From the NCBI GenBank assembly GCA_030536295.1, contig JAUNQH010000007.1, positions 1 to 59,509 of the forward strand: 59,509 nt of DNA, given 5' to 3'. The notes beneath the pieces are model-generated. The model searched no databases. It was not told the origin of the DNA and saw only the letters and a program-made list of their open reading frames with translations. The stretch comes from Clostridia bacterium (GTDB lineage: Bacteria; Bacillota; Clostridia; Christensenellales; Aristaeellaceae). The position numbers and the translations under genes were made by a program. This document shows, in pieces, positions 25,767 through 35,016 of this stretch; the stretch's first letter is position 1, and each line of letters begins with the position of its first letter.

Positions 25767-27539
25767 ATGTATCAGGTGACGGGAAACGAATATGTCTCAC
25801 TGCCGCGGATCGACGCGGATAACGGCTCCGTACGGAGCCTTACATTCCTGTATATGCAGGCCAAAGGCATGCTGGAAATGTTCGGCCGGGACGCGCTGGT
25901 CCATCCTTATTTCAGCATCGGCGGCGAACCGGTCTCAGCCGTCCCCCGCTGGGAACGGAAGCATTACTGGATCCCGGCAATGACCGTATCCGATGAACGG
26001 GCACGGTTCACCTGCACCTATCTGACGCCCCCCGGCGAACGCGGGTTCGTGCTGCATCTGACAGCGGAAAACATCTCGGACGCGGAGCTTTCCGTCCGCG
26101 TCGGCGCCGGCGGAGACTGGGCCGGTACCAATCACCGTGTCAATGAAAGCATGCCAATGGAGACCGGACGCTTTGTCAAGCAGTCCGGCTGGAATCATAT
26201 GTTTGTTTTTCAGCAGAAGCAGCTGCTGCCGCTTTTCGCCTTCGCGCCCATCGTTTCGGATGATCAGCCTTTCAGCGAGATCGATCAGGGAGCCGACTGG
26301 AAAACGGACGGCTTCACCTATGACATCGGCAGATCGGTCATGCTGCGGCCCGGCGAAAAAGCCGCGCTGGATATCTGCTTCGGCATCGGCTATGAGGAGG
26401 TCGCCGCCTGCACCTCCGCCAAGGAGATGCTCCGGCAGGGATATGATGTTCTGCTCCGCCGCGGCGAAGACTGGCTTTCCCGCCGGGAGAGGCATCTGTC
26501 CGACCCGCGTCTTGAAGAGATCCTGAACACCAACCTCTTCTTCTGCTTCTTCTTCGCTTCGGGAAGGACGATCGATACGGAAGAACTGTGCATGGTCACT
26601 TCCCGCAGCCCGCGCTACTACGTGTCTGCTGCCTTCTGGGACCGCGACAGCCTGCTTTGGGCCTTCCCCGCGATCCTTGAGGCGGACCCGCTCTATGCCG
26701 GTGAACTGCTTCGTTCCGTATTTCACCGGCAGGCCCGCAACTTCGGCATTCACAGCCGCTTTATCGACGGCACGGTCCTGGAACCCGGCTTTGAGCTGGA
26801 TGAACTGTGCGCGCCGGTCATCGCGCTTGACAGATATATCCGCAGGACCGGAGACACGGCCATCCTGTCCGAACCCGCGGTCGCCGGGGCGGTCAGCCGC
26901 GTTCTCCGTACGCTGGATGAAAAGAAGCATCCGACCGTGGAGCTGTACGCCACCTTCCTGCAGCCCACGGATGACCTGAACCGCTATCCGTATCTCACCT
27001 ATGACAACGCCCTGGTCTGCCGTATCTTCAGCCGGCTGGCCGTACTGCTTGATCGTGAGGATCTGCGTGAAAAGGCCGAACGTGTACGCGCTGCCGTATA
27101 TGAAAACTGCGTCATCGACGGACCGGACGGACCGATGTTTGCCTGGTCCACCGATCTGAACGGTCACAGCGATATCTATGATGAACCGCCGGGCAGCCTG
27201 CAGCTGCTGCCCTTCTACGGTTTCTGTGATCCGGTGGATCCCGTGTGGCGCAATACGGTCGCCCACATCCGCAGCGAGACCTATTCCCTGTCCTTCTCCG
27301 GTCACAGGATCGCGGAGATCGGGTGCAAGCACGCGCCTCATCCGTGGATCCTGTCGATCTGCAACAGCATGCTTTGCGGATACGCCGAAAAAGCGAGGGA
27401 TCATCTGGCATGCACCGCGCTGGATAACGGCATCGCCTGTGAGAGCGTGCATGAAGACACCGGCGAATGCACAACGGGCGCGGCCTTCGCGACCTGCGCC
27501 GGCTTCCTGGCATACGCGCTGCTCTCATCTGAGATCTGA
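25767..27539 (+). CDS. (alpha/alpha)6-barrel glycoside hydrolase, GH125/GH15-like
   Basis: This 590-residue protein has an N-terminal beta-sandwich (about 1-220) followed by an (alpha/alpha)6-type domain. Landmarks are SAAFWDRDSLLWAFP, GFELDELCAPVIALDRYIR, DDLNRYPYLTYDN, GSLQLLPFYGF, HPWILSICNSML and CESVHEDTGECTTGAAF. These follow the order of conserved blocks in GH125 exo-alpha-mannosidases (DS near the centre, ELDSLCYP, WPMS, HESF), but several family residues differ. The family assignment is therefore tentative; a GH15-like glucoamylase relative is the alternative. No signal peptide, so it is cytosolic. It lies downstream of the binding-protein gene and probably handles part of the same imported oligosaccharide. 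Confidence 0.6.
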   Translation: MYQVTGNEYVSLPRIDADNGSVRSLTFLYMQAKGMLEMFGRDALVHPYFSIGGEPVSAVPRWERKHYWIPAMTVSDERARFTCTYLTPPGERGFVLHLTAENISDAELSVRVGAGGDWAGTNHRVNESMPMETGRFVKQSGWNHMFVFQQKQLLPLFAFAPIVSDDQPFSEIDQGADWKTDGFTYDIGRSVMLRPGEKAALDICFGIGYEEVAACTSAKEMLRQGYDVLLRRGEDWLSRRERHLSDPRLEEILNTNLFFCFFFASGRTIDTEELCMVTSRSPRYYVSAAFWDRDSLLWAFPAILEADPLYAGELLRSVFHRQARNFGIHSRFIDGTVLEPGFELDELCAPVIALDRYIRRTGDTAILSEPAVAGAVSRVLRTLDEKKHPTVELYATFLQPTDDLNRYPYLTYDNALVCRIFSRLAVLLDREDLREKAERVRAAVYENCVIDGPDGPMFAWSTDLNGHSDIYDEPPGSLQLLPFYGFCDPVDPVWRNTVAHIRSETYSLSFSGHRIAEIGCKHAPHPWILSICNSMLCGYAEKARDHLACTALDNGIACESVHEDTGECTTGAAFATCAGFLAYALLSSEI

Positions 27540-27681
27540 AAGCCGCACGACCATGAAGCGGTCAGAAATGCCAATTCTCCTTTTGGGTTGATCAGCCTTT
27601 GGGGTCCAGACGTAAGAAGGAAGTTAAGCTGGTCTGTATGCTGAATTCATACGTTTACCCGGCGTTCAGACACGGTTTACA

Positions 27682-28074
27682 TCAAGTATAAATAGCTATA
27701 TTGTTCGTACGATGCGAAATAGTACGACACAATAGAGTAATGTGTGAATCGTCTTCGCAATCTATCATTACTTTTTTCATTCTTTCGTCCTTGTTCTCTA
27801 TCGATAATGCAAAAATCCTGTGGAATCCAGTATAAGTATAGTGTTTTTGGTATGAACAAGGATTTAGAATGCTATTAATGGAAAATTCATATACGTCAGC
27901 GAATATTAACGTGTGAGAAATATCGTTGTTTGAGTTTGCCAAAACAATCTGTATGGTAGTCAAACCAGGTCGACTATATTTTATAATATGTTCCCCTGTA
28001 TTTGCCATATATACGCTAACAATATACCAATCATGAAAGTATCCGTACGATTCCAATGTTTTGCAGATATCCAC
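27682..28074 (-). CDS. AT-rich orphan gene, hypothetical protein (possible immunity-type)
   Basis: The start is GTG 28,074, with GGAGG eight bases upstream. A longer in-frame start at 28,158 is excluded because the promoter at 28,130-28,158 would lie inside the gene. The 130-residue product has no signal peptide or membrane helix. It contains YFHDWYIVSVYM near its N-terminus and TLIFADVYEFSINSI in the middle. The FHD pattern with short beta strands recalls small immunity or SUKH-like families, but this is only a hint. Base composition is far more AT-rich than every neighbour and codon choice is different, which indicates horizontal transfer. No toxin partner is visible. The spacer 27,540-27,681 shows nothing recognisable. 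Confidence 0.65.
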   Translation of the reverse strand: MDICKTLESYGYFHDWYIVSVYMANTGEHIIKYSRPGLTTIQIVLANSNNDISHTLIFADVYEFSINSILNPCSYQKHYTYTGFHRIFALSIENKDERMKKVMIDCEDDSHITLLCRTISHRTNNIAIYT

Positions 28075-28129
28075 TTTTCTTACCTCCAGCCAACACAAGA
28101 TAATAAAGACTTTAGTTTCTATATCCAGT

Positions 28130-28158
28130 ATTATCGCGTTTTTATATGTAAAAGTCAA
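28130..28158 (-). promoter_or_regulatory. Promoter of the AT-rich orphan gene
   Basis: On the minus strand TTGACT (complement of 28,153-28,158) and GATAAT (complement of 28,130-28,135) are spaced by 17 bases, 56 bases before the GTG start. Confidence 0.75.
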
Positions 28159-28298
28159 CTGACCGATGTAAAAATCTCCTTACCGGGTGATGGCAAAATC
28201 AGCTTACCACCCACACTGTTCACTGCTGTTCAGTTCTGAACCGGCGGATCTGTAAGTGATCACAATACACAACTGAAATATAGGAGGAGCATCCCGAA

Positions 28299-28353
28299 AA
28301 CAAAACAGCCTCCGCCGTCACACACATTCCGTTCCGGCAGAGGCTGTTTTGTT
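28299..28353. terminator. Terminator after polC
   Basis: A long inverted repeat, ACAAAACAGCCTC...GCCG with CGGC..GAGGCTGTTTTGT, has a loop of about 17 bases and A/T-rich flanks. It can end the minus-strand housekeeping operon and may also work in the other direction. The rest of 28,160-28,394 is non-coding. Confidence 0.75.
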
Positions 28354-28394
28354 GTTCATGACCGATCCTGTCCGTTCAGGCTTCGGCTGTCGCT

Positions 28395-31300
28395 TTATCC
28401 GAACATGCTCAGCTGGCTCGTTTCGCTCATGCCCTCCAGCGAGCCGTGCGTACGAAGCAGCTCGATCGTTCCGGCGCCGACCTTCGCGCGGTTCCGCAGG
28501 TCCTCAATGCTCAGGAAGGGTCCATCCTTCCGCGCTTCCACGATCGGCAGCGCTGCGCTCTCGCCGAGGCCGCTCAGGCTGGTGAACGGGCAGCGCAGGT
28601 TTCCGTCCTCGATGGTGAATTTCTTCACCTCGCTCCTGTACAGGTCCACCGGCAGGAATCTGATGCCGCGCATGTTCATCTCCAGTACCAGCTCCAGCGA
28701 GGTCGCCTGTTCCTTGTCCTTGGCGGACGGCTTGTCCATCTCGCGGATGGCCTTCAGTTTCTCCCTGCAGGTCTCCGGGGATACAAGCATGGTGGAAGCG
28801 TCAAAACCGTCGCCGCGGATGGTGAAATACGCGCAGTAGTACGCGGCCGGGCGGTGCACCTTGTACCAGGCCACGCGCAGACTCATGGTCACATAAGCCA
28901 CCGCGTGCCCCTTCGGGAACATGTACTTGATCTTCTTGCAGCTTTCGATAAACCAGTCCGGCACATTGGCGTCCAGCATGGCCTGCTCCATCTCGGGCTT
29001 CAGGCCCTTGCCCTTGCGCACGCTTTCCATCGTCGTGAAGGACAGCTTGGGCGCCACGCCTTTGTCTATCAGATAATTCATGATATCATCGCGGCAGCAC
29101 ACGCACTCGCTCAGCGTCGCCACGCCGCTGGCGATGATCGCCTGCGCGTTGTCCAGCCACACGTCCGTGCCGTGGCTCAGGCCGGAGATGCGCAGCAGCT
29201 CCTCCATCATGCAGGGACGCGTTTCATCCAGCATGCCGCGCACGAACGCCGTGCCGAATTCCGGCACGCCGTAGGTGCCGGTGTTGCACAGGATCTCATC
29301 TTCCGTCACGCCCAGCGCCATGGGGCTGGTGAACAGGCTGCGAACGGGCTGGTCATCCAGCGGCACATCGCGGAAGTTAATGCCGGTCAGTTCCTCCAGC
29401 ATGTGCATCATGGTGGGATCGTCGTGCCCGAGGCAGTCCAGCTTCACCAGGATGTCATGCATGGAGTTGAAGTCAAAATGCGTGGTCGTGAAGTCGCTCT
29501 CAAGGTCATCCGCCGGATGCTGCACGGCGGTGAACTGATAGATCTCGTACTCCTTCGGCACAACGACCATGCCGCCGGGATGCTGACCGGTGGTCCGCTT
29601 GACGCCCGTGCATTCCGCGGCAAGGCGCTCCTTTTCCGCGTTGCCCGCCTGGATATTCCGTTCCTCCAGATACTTCAGGGCATAGCCGTAGGCCGTCTTG
29701 TCCGCCACGCCGGCGATCGTGCCCGCGCGGAACACGTGATCGTGACCGAAAAGCTCCTCCACATAATGGTGGGCCTTGTTCTGATACTCGCCGCTGAAGT
29801 TCAGGTCGATATCGGGCACCTTGTCGCCCTCAAAGCCCAGGAACACTTCAAACGGAATATCAAAGCCGTCCTTTGTGAGCCGTTTTCCGCACTCCGGGCA
29901 GTCCTTGTCCGGCAGATCGACGCCCACATGGTATTTGCTCTTGTCCACATCAAAGAAGCCCCTGTGACAGTGGGTGCACCTGTAATGCGGCGGCAGCGCG
30001 TTCACCTCTGTGATGCCGCACATGCGCGCCACCAGGCTGGAGCCGACGCTGCCGCGGCTGCCCACCAGATAGCCGTCCTCCAGGGATTTGGATACGAGGC
30101 GCTCGGCAATGTTATACAGCGTGCAGTAGCCGTAGCCCACGATGGACTTCAGTTCCTTTTCCAGACGCGCGCGCACGATATCCGGCAGCGGATCGCCGTA
30201 CATCTCCTTGGCCGTGGACCAGGACATGTTCTGGATGTTCATTTCCGCGTCCGGCCAGAAGGGCTGGAAGGTATCCTCCCCCTTCGGGTGTTTCGGGAAC
30301 AGGCGCAGGTCCGCCACCTGATCCGCGATGGCGCGCGGCGTGGTGATCACGACCTCACGCGCCTTTTCCGGGCCGAGATAGGCGAAGTCCTGCAGCATTT
30401 CATTGGTAGTCTTGAAATAGAGCGGCGGCTGATTGTCCGCGTCTTCAAAGCCCATGCCCGCCTGAATGATCGCGCGGCCGATGGCGTCATGCGGATCCAG
30501 GAAATGCACATCGCCCGTGGCCGCGACCGGCAGGCCCATTTCCTCACCGAGGCTGACGATCACGCGGTTCATTTCCCGCAGTTCTTCCTCATCCTTCGCC
30601 TGCCCGTCCCGGATCATGAACGCGTTGTTGCCGGTCGGCTGTATCTCAAGATAGTCATAGAAGGACGCGATCTGCTTCAGGCGTTCACGGCTTTCTCCCG
30701 CGCATACCGCCCTGAACAGCTCGCCCGCTTCACACGCGCTGCCGATGATCAGCCCTTCACGGTATTTGGAGATCATCTCACGCGGCATATGCGGTCTTCT
30801 GCTGAAATAATCCAGATGGCTCACGGAGACCAGACGGTTCAGGTTCACCAGACCCTCCTGGCTCTTTGCCAGCAGGATGATGTGCCAGCTCTCGCCGATA
30901 GCGCCTCCGCGCAGGTTCTTGTTCAGATCCCGGTAGGTCGCGATCTGCGGGAAACGTTCCTTCGTTTCCGCGAACATTTTACTCAGGCACTGCGCAGTCG
31001 CCGTGGCGTCATGCACAGCCCGGTGCGCGTTCTTCAGGCTGACGCCCAGACGCTTGCAGACCGCGCCCAGCTTGAAGCTTTTCATTTCCGGATACAATTT
31101 TCTGGCATAGGTCAGTGTATCCAGCACCGGCCGGTCAAAGGTCATGCCGATCCTGCGCAGCTCCGCGCGCAGCAGGCTCGCGTCATAGGCGGCGTTGTGG
31201 GCCGCGATCGGGCAGTCACCGATGAATTCCATCAGCCGCGGCAGCACCGTTTCGGCCTTTTCCTTGTCCCGCAGGTTCACATCGGTGATCCCGGTCAGGT

Positions 31301-32849
31301 CGATGACCTTCTGCTTCAGCGGTTCCCCGGGATCCACCAGCTCGCTGAAGCTGTCCGCCACGGTATCGCCGATCAGCTTCACCGCGCCGATCTCAATGAT
31401 CCTCGCCGTTGCCGTGCTCAGCCCCGTCGCCTCAAAATCAAGCACGACGATCGGCCTGTCAAACGGCTGATCATCCGCGTCCGATACGATATCCTTCTCG
31501 TCCACCAGATAGCCTTCGCAGCCGGGGATCAGCTTGATCTTTCCCTTGGCGGCCTTGAACGCCGCCGGGAAGGACTGCAGCACGCCGTGATCCGTGATGG
31601 CCACGGCGGGGTGACCCCATTTCGCGGCGCGGCTCACCAGCACGCCCGCGTCCGTGAGCGCGTCCATGGTGGACATGCTCGTATGCATATGCAGCTCAAC
31701 GCGTTTTTCGTCCGCCGTATCCTCGCGCTCGATCTTCTCCATTTCCACCATATCCTTTACGGAAACGGACAGTTCATGCGCGAAGTTGTCATACAGACAT
31801 TCCCCGCGGATCTTTACATTGATGCCGTTTTTGATGCGGTCCACTTTTTCCTGTACGGCTTTGCGCTCCTCGTCCGTGATCGGCGCGGGTTCCGCGTCAT
31901 CGTTCTTCTTGGAAAAGCGGTTCCTGTAGCGGAAAAAGATCTTGCACAGAATGGAGGAGGTATAATCCGTCACGGCAAAGGACACGAGCAGCAGCTCCCC
32001 GCCCTTCAGTTCCCTGGTCTCCAGCTTGAAGATATCGCCCTGGATCACCACGGTGCCGCTTTCGCTGTTCAGCTCGCGCATTTCCACAGGCCGGTCGGCA
32101 ATGCTTCTGCCCATGATCGGCTTGTTCAGGGCGTGATCCGTCATTTCCGGCGTCGGCTGACCCGCGGCTGTCGGCGCGGGGCGGGCGGCAGGCTTCTTTT
32201 CCGCCGGTTTCCGTTCCCCTGCGGGTCTTTGTTCCGCCGGGGGCTTCCGTTCCTTCTTCTTTTCACTTTCGCCGGTGCCGGTACCGTAGCGTTCCTGCAG
32301 CTCGTTTCGGCTCACAGGAGCGCTCAGCTTTTCACGCTCGCGTCTGCTTTCCGCGATGCGCGCCTCGCGGTCGCCGGATACGGTCAGCTCCACGATCACG
32401 TCCGCGTCAAAGATATCCTTGATCGCGCGCTGCAGCCGGCCGGAGATGTTCACCCTGGCCATATACTGCATGCTGAATTCATCCGGGAACACAAGCGTGA
32501 TGCGGCCGTTGTCACTGCGCCAGTCGATGTCCTCCAGCCAACTGACGGAGCCCGGGTAGTTCCTTTTCAGGAAGTCCGTCAGCACCTGCCGGTACGGCGC
32601 GGCGTCCGCGATAAACGCCTCGCGCAGCGCGGAACAGACGATACGCAGGCTGATGCTCTGGCTTTTGAACGTTTGCCTGAGAACACGTTCGATCGTCAGA
32701 AACTGTTTTTCTCCTACAAGCTGCGTGCTTTGAAAGGTGATATAGGTTTTTCCCGCAGATCTGATATATGTGACAACGGGAGACTGAAGACACCCTTTCA
32801 GCTCCGGCACTTCCTTGTAGATGGAAGTCAGCAGATCCTCATAACTCAT
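28395..32849 (-). CDS. polC: DNA polymerase III alpha subunit, PolC type
   Basis: This 1484-residue replicative polymerase is the Gram-positive type with built-in proofreading. Domains in order are an N-terminal region, a charged Pro/Lys linker near 190-235, an OB domain (about 255-380), a PHP domain starting VELHMHTSMSTMDAL, and an inserted DnaQ-like 3'-5' exonuclease (VVLDFEATGLSTATARIIEI, DATATAQC). The polymerase core follows, with the catalytic PDIDLNFSGEYQ and TTGQHPGGMVVVP, then a helix-hairpin-helix region near the C-terminus. A zinc-like CTHCHRG...CPECGKR segment is present. The start codon overlaps the ispG stop (ATGA), so it is the last gene of the frr-polC operon. Length is normal for the family. 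Confidence 0.97.
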   Translation of the reverse strand: MSYEDLLTSIYKEVPELKGCLQSPVVTYIRSAGKTYITFQSTQLVGEKQFLTIERVLRQTFKSQSISLRIVCSALREAFIADAAPYRQVLTDFLKRNYPGSVSWLEDIDWRSDNGRITLVFPDEFSMQYMARVNISGRLQRAIKDIFDADVIVELTVSGDREARIAESRREREKLSAPVSRNELQERYGTGTGESEKKKERKPPAEQRPAGERKPAEKKPAARPAPTAAGQPTPEMTDHALNKPIMGRSIADRPVEMRELNSESGTVVIQGDIFKLETRELKGGELLLVSFAVTDYTSSILCKIFFRYRNRFSKKNDDAEPAPITDEERKAVQEKVDRIKNGINVKIRGECLYDNFAHELSVSVKDMVEMEKIEREDTADEKRVELHMHTSMSTMDALTDAGVLVSRAAKWGHPAVAITDHGVLQSFPAAFKAAKGKIKLIPGCEGYLVDEKDIVSDADDQPFDRPIVVLDFEATGLSTATARIIEIGAVKLIGDTVADSFSELVDPGEPLKQKVIDLTGITDVNLRDKEKAETVLPRLMEFIGDCPIAAHNAAYDASLLRAELRRIGMTFDRPVLDTLTYARKLYPEMKSFKLGAVCKRLGVSLKNAHRAVHDATATAQCLSKMFAETKERFPQIATYRDLNKNLRGGAIGESWHIILLAKSQEGLVNLNRLVSVSHLDYFSRRPHMPREMISKYREGLIIGSACEAGELFRAVCAGESRERLKQIASFYDYLEIQPTGNNAFMIRDGQAKDEEELREMNRVIVSLGEEMGLPVAATGDVHFLDPHDAIGRAIIQAGMGFEDADNQPPLYFKTTNEMLQDFAYLGPEKAREVVITTPRAIADQVADLRLFPKHPKGEDTFQPFWPDAEMNIQNMSWSTAKEMYGDPLPDIVRARLEKELKSIVGYGYCTLYNIAERLVSKSLEDGYLVGSRGSVGSSLVARMCGITEVNALPPHYRCTHCHRGFFDVDKSKYHVGVDLPDKDCPECGKRLTKDGFDIPFEVFLGFEGDKVPDIDLNFSGEYQNKAHHYVEELFGHDHVFRAGTIAGVADKTAYGYALKYLEERNIQAGNAEKERLAAECTGVKRTTGQHPGGMVVVPKEYEIYQFTAVQHPADDLESDFTTTHFDFNSMHDILVKLDCLGHDDPTMMHMLEELTGINFRDVPLDDQPVRSLFTSPMALGVTEDEILCNTGTYGVPEFGTAFVRGMLDETRPCMMEELLRISGLSHGTDVWLDNAQAIIASGVATLSECVCCRDDIMNYLIDKGVAPKLSFTTMESVRKGKGLKPEMEQAMLDANVPDWFIESCKKIKYMFPKGHAVAYVTMSLRVAWYKVHRPAAYYCAYFTIRGDGFDASTMLVSPETCREKLKAIREMDKPSAKDKEQATSLELVLEMNMRGIRFLPVDLYRSEVKKFTIEDGNLRCPFTSLSGLGESAALPIVEARKDGPFLSIEDLRNRAKVGAGTIELLRTHGSLEGMSETSQLSMFG

Positions 32850-33901
32850 TGTTTCTCCGCCGCGATCTTCCGCGCGGCTTCGATCAGAGCCGCCGCGAGA
32901 TCCCCGTCCACACGGCGCGCGGTCTGTCCCTTCACAAACAGCGCCCCGCCGTTCCGGCCGCCCGCGATGCCGACATCCGCCTCGCGCGCTTCACCGGGAC
33001 CGTTCACGATGCATCCCATCACCGCCACCTTCAGCGGTACGGTGATATCTTTCAGTTCTTTCTCCACGCGCGCCGCGATGCCCGGCACATCGATGCAGGT
33101 CCGGCCGCAGGTCGGGCATGAGATCAGCTGCACGCCTTTCACGCGCATATCCAGCGCCCGCAGGATATCCCACGCGGCAGCGGCTTCCGGCACGGGGTCG
33201 CCGCTCAGGCTCACGCGGATCGTGTCGCCGATGCCGTCACACAGCAGGCTGCCGATGCCGATCGCGCTTTTGATGGTGCCCTGGCCGGGCAGACCCGCCT
33301 CTGTCACGCCTACATGCAGCGGATAATCGCACCGCCGTGACGCCAGCCGGTAGGATTCCACCGTCAGGCGCACATTGCTGGATTTCATGGACAGCACGAT
33401 ATCATCAAAGCCGGCTTTCTCCAGCATCCGCGCGTGGGAAAGCGCGCTCTCCACCAGGCACTCCGCCGTCGGTCCGCCGTACTTTGCCAGCAGATCCTTC
33501 TCCACAGAACCGCTGTTCACGCCGATGCGGATCGGGATCCCGTGCATCTTCGCGCAGTCCGCCAGCACGCGCACGTTCTGCTCCCCGCCGATATTGCCGG
33601 GATTGATACGTAGCTTGCTGATGCCGTTTTCCGCGGCCATGACCGCAAGCTGATGGTCAAAGTGGATATCCGCGACCAGCGGTACGGGAGAACCGTCCAC
33701 CAGGTCACGCACCGCGCGCGCACATTCCTCATCATACACGCTCACGCGCACGATATCGCATCCGGCTTCCGCCAGCGCTTTGATCTGCGCGAGCGTCGCC
33801 TGCACATCCCTGGTGTCCGTATTGGTCATGCTCTGCACCCACACGGGGTTATTGCCGCCCAGCGTCAGCCTTCCGACAGTCACGGCATGTTTTGCGCCCA
33901 T
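32846..33901 (-). CDS. ispG: 4-hydroxy-3-methylbut-2-en-1-yl diphosphate synthase
   Basis: This 351-residue enzyme of the MEP isoprenoid pathway converts 2-C-methyl-D-erythritol 2,4-cyclodiphosphate to HMBPP. It has VWVQSMTNTDTRD near the N-terminus and the [4Fe-4S] cysteines in CPTCGRTC and MGCIVNGPGEA. Its short bacterial form lacks the extra domain of plant enzymes. It is co-transcribed with dxr from the same pathway and with uppS, which uses the isoprenoid product. Cytoplasmic. Confidence 0.96.
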   Translation of the reverse strand: MGAKHAVTVGRLTLGGNNPVWVQSMTNTDTRDVQATLAQIKALAEAGCDIVRVSVYDEECARAVRDLVDGSPVPLVADIHFDHQLAVMAAENGISKLRINPGNIGGEQNVRVLADCAKMHGIPIRIGVNSGSVEKDLLAKYGGPTAECLVESALSHARMLEKAGFDDIVLSMKSSNVRLTVESYRLASRRCDYPLHVGVTEAGLPGQGTIKSAIGIGSLLCDGIGDTIRVSLSGDPVPEAAAAWDILRALDMRVKGVQLISCPTCGRTCIDVPGIAARVEKELKDITVPLKVAVMGCIVNGPGEAREADVGIAGGRNGGALFVKGQTARRVDGDLAAALIEAARKIAAEKQ

Positions 33902-33919
33902 TGTTTCCGTTCACTCCAG

Positions 33920-34999
33920 TCAGTTGAAAAGTCGGATGATATCCTTGAATGTAAAGAAGATCATCAGCCCGAACAGCAGCGCCATGCCGCACAGATGGAC
34001 GATGGCTTCCTTCTCCGGCGGAACGGGTTTTCCCCGGATCACTTCGATGATCCCGAAGATCAGCCGCGACCCGTCAAGGCCGGGGATCGGCAGCAGGTTC
34101 ATGATGCCCAGATTGATGGAGATCACCACCAGCAGCTGGATATACATCTCAAACCCGTATTCCTGCACCTGTTCGGTCACCAGCGATATCACGCCGACGG
34201 GACCGGATGTCTGATCCAGTCCTTCGCCTTTTGTCACAAGGTTCCCGAGCGCCTCGAAGATCGTTCCGCCCGCGTATACGCAATATTGCCAGCTGCCGGC
34301 GATCGCCTCAAGCGGGCCGACGCGCACGGTCTCCGTGCGGTACCTGCCGCCGATGATCACGCCGATCCGCATCTTGTTTTCTTCTTCGTCAAAATACGGC
34401 GTCAGTTCCATCTGCAGCGTCTCATCACCGCGCAGCACCGTGATATCCAGCGGATCATCGCCTTCGCGCCAGGAATCGATCATGCCGATCAGCGTATCGG
34501 TGGTGCCGTCAAGCACATCCGTTCCGTTCACGCGGGTGATGATATCGCCGTCCTTCATGCCGGCGTCATGCGCGGGGCCGGACGCCGTCACGGATACGAT
34601 ATACGGGTCCACACCCGTCACCGTCTGCACGCCGCCGATCAGATAGAAGCAGGCCGCGACAACGAACGCCAGCACAAAATTCATCACCGGACCCATCAGG
34701 ATCGTGAACATGCGCTTCCATACGTTCTGTTTCGAAAACGCGCGCGGATCGTCCTTGCTCTCTCCGGTGGGATCATCCTCACCGTAAAAGGCGCAGAAGC
34801 CGCCCAGCGGGATCGCGCGCAGGGAGAAATCCGTTTCGTACTTTTTACTTTTCCATCCAAGTATTTTCGGACCGAAACCGACCGCGAACTCGCGTACCTC
34901 GATCTTCATCAGCCGTGCCGCGGTATAGTGGCCCAGTTCATGTACCACGATCAGGATCGCGAGCATCAGGATCGCGAGCAAAACATAAAATACTGTCAT
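33920..34999 (-). CDS. rseP: Site-2 zinc metalloprotease (RseP/RasP family)
   Basis: This 359-residue intramembrane protease has the zinc-binding HELGHY in its first helix (about residues 21-26). A PDZ domain lies near 125-215 (ASGPAHDAGMKDGDIITRVNG), and the second conserved motif is LLPIPGLDGSRL near 300. A final helix ends at the C-terminus. In Gram-positive bacteria the enzyme cleaves anti-sigma factors and leftover signal peptides in the membrane. It sits between dxr and ispG as in many clostridia. Ribosome binding site GGAGAAG precedes ATG 34,999. Confidence 0.95.
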   Translation of the reverse strand: MTVFYVLLAILMLAILIVVHELGHYTAARLMKIEVREFAVGFGPKILGWKSKKYETDFSLRAIPLGGFCAFYGEDDPTGESKDDPRAFSKQNVWKRMFTILMGPVMNFVLAFVVAACFYLIGGVQTVTGVDPYIVSVTASGPAHDAGMKDGDIITRVNGTDVLDGTTDTLIGMIDSWREGDDPLDITVLRGDETLQMELTPYFDEEENKMRIGVIIGGRYRTETVRVGPLEAIAGSWQYCVYAGGTIFEALGNLVTKGEGLDQTSGPVGVISLVTEQVQEYGFEMYIQLLVVISINLGIMNLLPIPGLDGSRLIFGIIEVIRGKPVPPEKEAIVHLCGMALLFGLMIFFTFKDIIRLFN

Positions 35000-35016
35000 C
35001 GTTCTTCTCCGGGCGT

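Noticed and set aside
28446-33326. A 4.9-kb open frame on the plus strand antisense to polC and ispG
   Set aside because: It mirrors the codon pattern of polC, has no ribosome binding site or family motif and reads as low-complexity His/Arg/Gln-rich protein. It follows from GC-rich third positions in the true genes.
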